Part shown: positions 5,688 through 9,396 of the stretch, one piece after another
How the letters are laid out: every line of letters begins with the position of its first letter
Numbering within the stretch: position 1 is the first letter of the stretch
Assembly (NCBI GenBank): GCA_948468495.1
Contig: CAOKJI010000042.1
Coordinates: 1 to 9,396, forward strand
From: an uncultured Dorea sp.
GTDB taxonomy: Bacteria; Bacillota_A; Clostridia; Lachnospirales; Lachnospiraceae
Direction: 5' to 3'
DNA: 9,396 nucleotides
The notes under the pieces: generated by a model
What the model saw: only the letters and a program-made list of their open reading frames with translations
The model's database searches: none
What the model was told of the DNA's origin: nothing
Program-made: the position numbers and the translations under genes

Positions 5688-7270
5688 TACTTATTGCTGT
5701 TCCGGTATTCCCTGGGGCTCTGCCCCTGGGTTTTCCGAAATACAAAACTGAAATAATGCGTATCCTTATAGCCGGCCATTCTGGCTATTTCACCCGAAGA
5801 ATAGCTTGTCTCCCTCAGCAGCTTTCTGGCCTTTTCCATTCGTTTTTCTGTGATATATTCCACAAATGTTTTCTTCATATTCTGGCTAAAAACCGCGCTG
5901 AGATAGCTGGCGCTTACATTCACCTCTTCTGCGGCAGTATTCAGGGAAATCGTCTCTTTATCATAATTATCATCAATATAGTCCAAGGCCCGCCGGAGCA
6001 GCTTCCTGCCCTGGCTGCTGTCCTCTGCGTCGCGAAGTTCTATGGCGGCCCGCAGCATATTTACAAAATAATCCTCCAGCTCCTCTGTCCGTATTTGTAT
6101 ATCCTGCCCGTATTTTCCCACTCTTTCTAGAAATTCTTCCTGTTTCCTGCCAATAGATCCCACATAAGACAATGCCGTAAAACGAATGCTCAGTACAAGA
6201 TAATTCAGGAAAAGCCTGGACTTTACCGCGCTTCCCATACTTTCAATATAGGATTCCGCAAATTCATCAATCTCCCCCTTGCCGCCCCTCGCTAAAAACC
6301 TGCGAATCAATTCTGGGTCAACCTTCGCGGAATCAATTTCCGCTACATCGTCTCCGCCCGGCATCTGAAAATCTTCTTTCAGCGTTTCTTTGGTAAACAC
6401 ATGTTTATCCGGTATCAGAAAACGATATGCGAAGTAATGGTTCAGTTCTTTGTAGCAGGCTGACAGCATACTAAGCCGTTCTACCGGTTCACCGACCGCG
6501 GCATACCATTCCGCCCCTTCGCCGAAAACGGATTGAATATGCGCGACCCCTCTGTCAGCCAGGCCTTCCATATTCCGGGAATCTGATTCAATCAGCACAC
6601 CATAATAACCGATATGCAAAGGAAATAAAATATACTGGGGATGGCGTAGAAAATAATGCAGGACTTCCTCCTGCCTCCCGGCCTGCTCCCGATTCTTCGT
6701 TTCCTGCAAATAAAATACGATTAGATTATAGCAGGAAGCGTCGATTTCAATGGAATGCTTCGCCGCTTCCTCGTAAATCTCAGTAGCGCTTAGCTTTCCC
6801 TCCAGCAGTTTCTCGAAGAATCGCCTTCTGGAAAACTGCTCATACTCACGCATCTCATTCCGGAATTTTATCTGGTAATCTTCCTGCGCCCGTTCCTGTT
6901 CAATCCGCTCTTTCATATCCAGCAGCGCGGTACGGATCGCCGACCTGGTAATAGGTTTCAGCAAATACTGATCCACGCCCACTTCAATGGCTGATCTGGC
7001 GTACTCAAAATCATCATAGCCGCTGATTACAATAATCTTCGCCTTCGGAAATTCCGTATGTACGATCCTGCTTAATTCCAAACCGTCCATAAACGGCATC
7101 TTAATATCCGTAATCAGTACGTCCGGCCTGGTTTTCCTGATAAGCGGCAGGGCCATTTCCCCATCCCCGGCGGTTCCGGCCAGCCGGAATCCATACTGCT
7201 CCCATGGAATCTTTTCCTGCAGCCCCTCCCGGATAACCGTTTCATCCTCTACCAAAAATACTTTCAACAT
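5684..7270 (-). CDS. YesN-type response regulator with AraC DNA-binding domain
   Basis: A 528-residue cytoplasmic transcription factor. The receiver domain (1-125) has the acidic pair E8/D9, the phospho-acceptor D55 in LITDIKMPFMDG, and K105 in YLLKPIT. A long middle region (about 130-420), typical of YesN proteins, has weak GGDEF-like traces. The C-terminal AraC domain (about 425-528) has two helix-turn-helix units (ISLNTAAEEVNVSASYLSAVF, 441-461; SSGEIARMAGYKDTHYFSFVF, 491-511) and ends SPREYR (518-523). The start at 7270 gives the canonical MLKVFLVEDE; AGGTGA is 8 bases upstream. The frame extends to an ATG at 7432, but that extension overlaps the upstream binding-protein gene. It begins 17 bases after that gene's stop, in the same operon as the histidine kinase, so it is the likely phospho-partner. 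It probably activates the nearby sugar importer; the target is inferred. Confidence 0.93.
   Translation of the reverse strand: MLKVFLVEDETVIREGLQEKIPWEQYGFRLAGTAGDGEMALPLIRKTRPDVLITDIKMPFMDGLELSRIVHTEFPKAKIIVISGYDDFEYARSAIEVGVDQYLLKPITRSAIRTALLDMKERIEQERAQEDYQIKFRNEMREYEQFSRRRFFEKLLEGKLSATEIYEEAAKHSIEIDASCYNLIVFYLQETKNREQAGRQEEVLHYFLRHPQYILFPLHIGYYGVLIESDSRNMEGLADRGVAHIQSVFGEGAEWYAAVGEPVERLSMLSACYKELNHYFAYRFLIPDKHVFTKETLKEDFQMPGGDDVAEIDSAKVDPELIRRFLARGGKGEIDEFAESYIESMGSAVKSRLFLNYLVLSIRFTALSYVGSIGRKQEEFLERVGKYGQDIQIRTEELEDYFVNMLRAAIELRDAEDSSQGRKLLRRALDYIDDNYDKETISLNTAAEEVNVSASYLSAVFSQNMKKTFVEYITEKRMEKARKLLRETSYSSGEIARMAGYKDTHYFSFVFRKTQGQSPREYRNSNKY
5710..5734 (+). terminator. Possible terminator of the AraR-like gene, inside the response-regulator coding region
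   Basis: CCCTGGGGC (5710-5718) and GCCCCTGGG (5722-5730) can pair as a stem of eight G-C/C-G pairs with one T-T mismatch and a TCT loop. TTTT (5731-5734) follows on the plus strand, 22 bases after the AraR-like stop codon. The T-run is short. The hairpin also encodes conserved response-regulator residues (QGQSPR), so it may be partly coincidental. Confidence 0.5.
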
Positions 7271-7287
7271 TTCATACTTCACCTTTC

Positions 7288-8310
7288 TTAATAGATCCGC
7301 TTTTCCATATACTTTGCAACATTCTCCCTGGTAAATACCCGTTCCGGCACATAGTATTCCTTTTCTACCGTCTCGTTTTTCTCCAGTTTCCGGATAATCT
7401 CTTCGATATACGGTCCCTGCTCCGGATTGCACTCTATGTCTGCATTCAGGATTCCCTGTTCTACCATTTCCAGCGCCGCCTTTGTAGCGTCAAAGGAAAT
7501 TACGGCGATATCCCCGTCCTGGCCGGTTTTCTTACCTGCAGCCCTGACCGCCTCTACAACGCCGAAAGTCATATCGTCATTCTGGGAAATCACCACGTCA
7601 ATATCCGGATACCTGGCCAGAAGCCGTTCCATCTCCTCTCTTCCTTTTGCTGTGGTAAATTCCGCGTCCACGCATTCTAGTATTTTCCAGTTTTCATACT
7701 GGGCGGCGACCTTAAGAAACCCCTCTGTACGTCCGATTGTAGCCGTAGCCCCTTTTGTTCCTTTCAGAATAACGATATGAACGGTTTCCTGCTCCCTGCC
7801 TTCTTCTCTTAGCTGTTCCTCCAAAATCCTCCCTGCAGATTCGCCCTCTTCTTCAAAGTCTGAGCCCACCCAGGCCGTATATAACGACTCATTTTCCGCC
7901 CTGATTTTCCTGTCTATCAATATAACAGGGATCTGCGCCTCTTTCGCCTCTTCCAGAACGGTATCCCAGCCTTCCTCCGTAATCGGGGAAAACACGATAT
8001 AATCTACCCTCTGGGATATAAAGCTTCTAAGCGCCTTTATCTGATTTTCCTGTTTCTGTCTGGCGTTGTCAAATATCAGGAAATATCCGTTTTCCTTTGT
8101 AAATGTCTGCTGAATTGACACCGTATTCGCCGTACGCCATACAGATTCGCTTCCAATCTGGGATACTCCTACTACGGTCAGAGTATCGTCTGTCGGAGTA
8201 ATTGTATCCTCGCTATCACTTTCCCTGTATGGCATCGCACAGCCTGACAGAAGTACAATGAGGAAAGCTGCGCAGACCGCTATTTGTCCGCATTTTTTTC
8301 TGTTAACCAT
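7288..8310 (-). CDS. YtfQ-like sugar-binding lipoprotein, probable ligand sensor for the histidine kinase
   Basis: A 340-residue extracellular lipoprotein of the type I sugar-binding fold. The signal peptide ends in lipobox LSGC with Cys24 as lipid-attachment residue; a short acidic linker follows to about 43. The mature domain keeps motifs I recall from E. coli YtfQ almost unchanged: GVSQIGSESVWRTAN (48-62), RQKQENQIKALRSF (84-97), GWDTVLEEAKEAQIPVILIDRKI (114-136), KGATATIGRTEGF (186-198) and SQNDDMTFG (242-250). It is a paralogue of the importer's binding protein at 3211-4218, yet is closer to YtfQ in the first ligand-contact segment. It is encoded 22 bases after the kinase stop and 17 bases before the response regulator, with no permease or ATPase in this operon. 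I therefore infer a sensing rather than transport role, like XylFII with LytS. A second transport adaptor is the alternative. AAGGAGG precedes the ATG at 8310. Confidence 0.9.
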   Translation of the reverse strand: MVNRKKCGQIAVCAAFLIVLLSGCAMPYRESDSEDTITPTDDTLTVVGVSQIGSESVWRTANTVSIQQTFTKENGYFLIFDNARQKQENQIKALRSFISQRVDYIVFSPITEEGWDTVLEEAKEAQIPVILIDRKIRAENESLYTAWVGSDFEEEGESAGRILEEQLREEGREQETVHIVILKGTKGATATIGRTEGFLKVAAQYENWKILECVDAEFTTAKGREEMERLLARYPDIDVVISQNDDMTFGVVEAVRAAGKKTGQDGDIAVISFDATKAALEMVEQGILNADIECNPEQGPYIEEIIRKLEKNETVEKEYYVPERVFTRENVAKYMEKRIY

Positions 8311-8332
8311 ACTGCCCGCCTCCTTATCATTT

Positions 8333-9396
8333 TCATTTTCCCCCGGGCGTTTTCACCGCAGGAATCCGGATTTCCACCACTGTACCCTTATTCTTTCCCG
8401 ATTCAATTGTCATGCCATACCCTGCGCCAAAATACATCCGAATCCGTTCATTTACATTTGCCAGGCCGAATCCTTTTTCTGTCTCCTCACAGGGGCGTTG
8501 TATCTCGTCCCGAAGCTGTTCCAGCTCCTTTACTTCCATGCCCGCGCCGTCATCCCTGACTGTCAGACGAATTTCTTCCCCTTCTTTCTCTCCGTAAATA
8601 CTGATATGTCCCTTCGTCCTCTTATGCTTAATGCCATGATAGAGCGCATTTTCCACCAGCGGCTGCAGCGTGAGCTTCAGAATCTGATAATCATACAGAA
8701 CCTTATCTATCTGAATATCATACTCCAAAATATCCCGGTAACGCACTTCCTGTATTTCCAGATAACTCCTGATATGGCTTTCCTCATCCCGTATCGAGAT
8801 AAATTCCCTTCCCCGGCTAAGCGTCAGCCGGAAGAAATTCGACAAAGTTACCACCATCGTTACCGCTTCATCCGTACGTCCGTCCTCAATCAGCCATATA
8901 ATGGTTTCCAGCGTATTATATAGAAAATGAGGGTTAATCTGTTCCTGCAGCAGACGGAGATCCGCTCTGCGCATCTTCTGCTCCTCTTTCTTCATCCGGT
9001 CAAGCAGTTCCTGCATACTGCCCGCCATATGGTTAAATCCAGTTGCCAAAACCGCCACTTCATCCCTGGACGTCACCCTCGCCCTGACGCTGAAATCCCC
9101 TTCGGCTACCTTTCCAGTCGCCCTGTATAATTCTTCAATCGGTTTGGAGATATCCGAAGAAATCAAATGGGCAATCCCTGCCGCCAGCAAAACAAGAGTT
9201 ACCATAAGTATTCCGCAGACAACAGCAAACCGGTCTGCCTGCTGGTTCAGGCTGTCTGTAACCTTCTCCATGCTTTTTGTCTGATAATAGATATAGTACT
9301 GAATATCATCCTGTATCAGTTCGGTCAGAATATAAATATTATTATCCAGTTCCGGAATATTTTTGTCATATGCGCCTCCCCGGCTTACAATTTCAA
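8333..9396 (-). CDS. YesM/LytS-type sensor histidine kinase (partial, N-terminus off the right edge)
   Basis: The C-terminal 353 residues of a membrane histidine kinase; the frame is open to the right edge, so the start and most of the extracellular sensor are missing. An ATG at 9271 exists in frame but the 41 codons before it are also open and read naturally, so it is not the start. In fragment numbering: end of an extracellular helical region (1-55), transmembrane helix (about 56-78), HAMP linker (about 80-133, with SKPIEELYRATGKVAEGDFSVR), His_kinase domain with QEQINPHFLYNTLE and the probable phospho-acceptor His156, then the ATPase domain with N-box QPLVENALYHGIKHK, G1 box RDDGAGM (280-286) and G2 box GFGLANVNERI. 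It belongs to the family in which kinase and AraC-type regulator are paired. Its stop is 22 bases from the binding-lipoprotein start and 1.06 kb from the regulator start, forming one operon. Confidence 0.92.
   Translation of the reverse strand, partial: EIVSRGGAYDKNIPELDNNIYILTELIQDDIQYYIYYQTKSMEKVTDSLNQQADRFAVVCGILMVTLVLLAAGIAHLISSDISKPIEELYRATGKVAEGDFSVRARVTSRDEVAVLATGFNHMAGSMQELLDRMKKEEQKMRRADLRLLQEQINPHFLYNTLETIIWLIEDGRTDEAVTMVVTLSNFFRLTLSRGREFISIRDEESHIRSYLEIQEVRYRDILEYDIQIDKVLYDYQILKLTLQPLVENALYHGIKHKRTKGHISIYGEKEGEEIRLTVRDDGAGMEVKELEQLRDEIQRPCEETEKGFGLANVNERIRMYFGAGYGMTIESGKNKGTVVEIRIPAVKTPGGK

Noticed and set aside
5654..6130. Plus-strand open frame (158 codons) following the AraR-like gene
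   Set aside because: It is antisense to the AraC domain of the response regulator and starts inside the AraR-like gene; no family resemblance.
7271..7432. Upstream extension of the response regulator from an ATG at 7432
   Set aside because: It would overlap the 3' end of the binding-lipoprotein gene by more than 140 bases. The receiver domain starts canonically at 7270 with its own ribosome binding site.
8258..8923. Long plus-strand open frame (221 codons) opposite the kinase and lipoprotein genes
   Set aside because: It is antisense to two genes with clear family motifs, has no recognisable domain, and its composition looks like a complement of coding sequence.

Overview
The window looks like a chromosomal carbohydrate-uptake locus of an anaerobic Firmicute, most likely a Clostridia/Lachnospiraceae-type gut bacterium. 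The signs are strong AAGGAGG-type ribosome binding sites, lipoprotein (not periplasmic) sugar-binding proteins, a YesM/YesN-style two-component pair and an AraR-type regulator. This assignment is inferred from gene content and style, not from a marker gene. I see no mobile element, CRISPR array, tRNA or rRNA.

Layout. (1) Minus strand, 4218 down to position 1: a four-gene ABC sugar importer in the order binding lipoprotein (3211-4218), two-domain ATPase (1571-3088), permease (501-1571) and second permease (1-499, running off the left edge). Order and motifs match the YtfQ-YtfR-YtfT-YjfF galactofuranose transporter of E. coli. A strong hairpin lies between the binding-protein gene and the ATPase gene. 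(2) 4219-4613: an AT-rich divergent regulatory region with a sigma-A-like promoter for the importer and three phased copies of AATACAAAT. (3) Plus strand, 4614-5687: an AraR-like regulator with a GntR-type winged helix and a LacI-type sugar-binding domain. (4) Minus strand, 9396 down to 5684: a sensory operon of a YesM/LytS-type histidine kinase (runs off the right edge), a second YtfQ-like sugar-binding lipoprotein, and a YesN-type response regulator with an AraC DNA-binding domain.

Working model. The second binding lipoprotein, encoded between kinase and response regulator, probably acts as the extracellular sugar sensor for the kinase, as XylFII does for LytS/YesN in Clostridium beijerinckii. 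The phosphorylated response regulator would then activate the importer promoter, while the AraR-like protein would add intracellular repression that sugar relieves. The substrate is unresolved. The transporter family points to a furanose sugar (galactofuranose in E. coli), whereas the AraR-like regulator and AraR-like half-sites point to L-arabinose or an arabinofuranoside. No catabolic enzyme lies in the window to decide.

The AraR-like gene and the response-regulator gene converge and overlap by 4 bp at their stop codons. Each seems to have its terminator hairpin inside the 3' coding end of the other, so their mRNAs should be complementary at their 3' ends.
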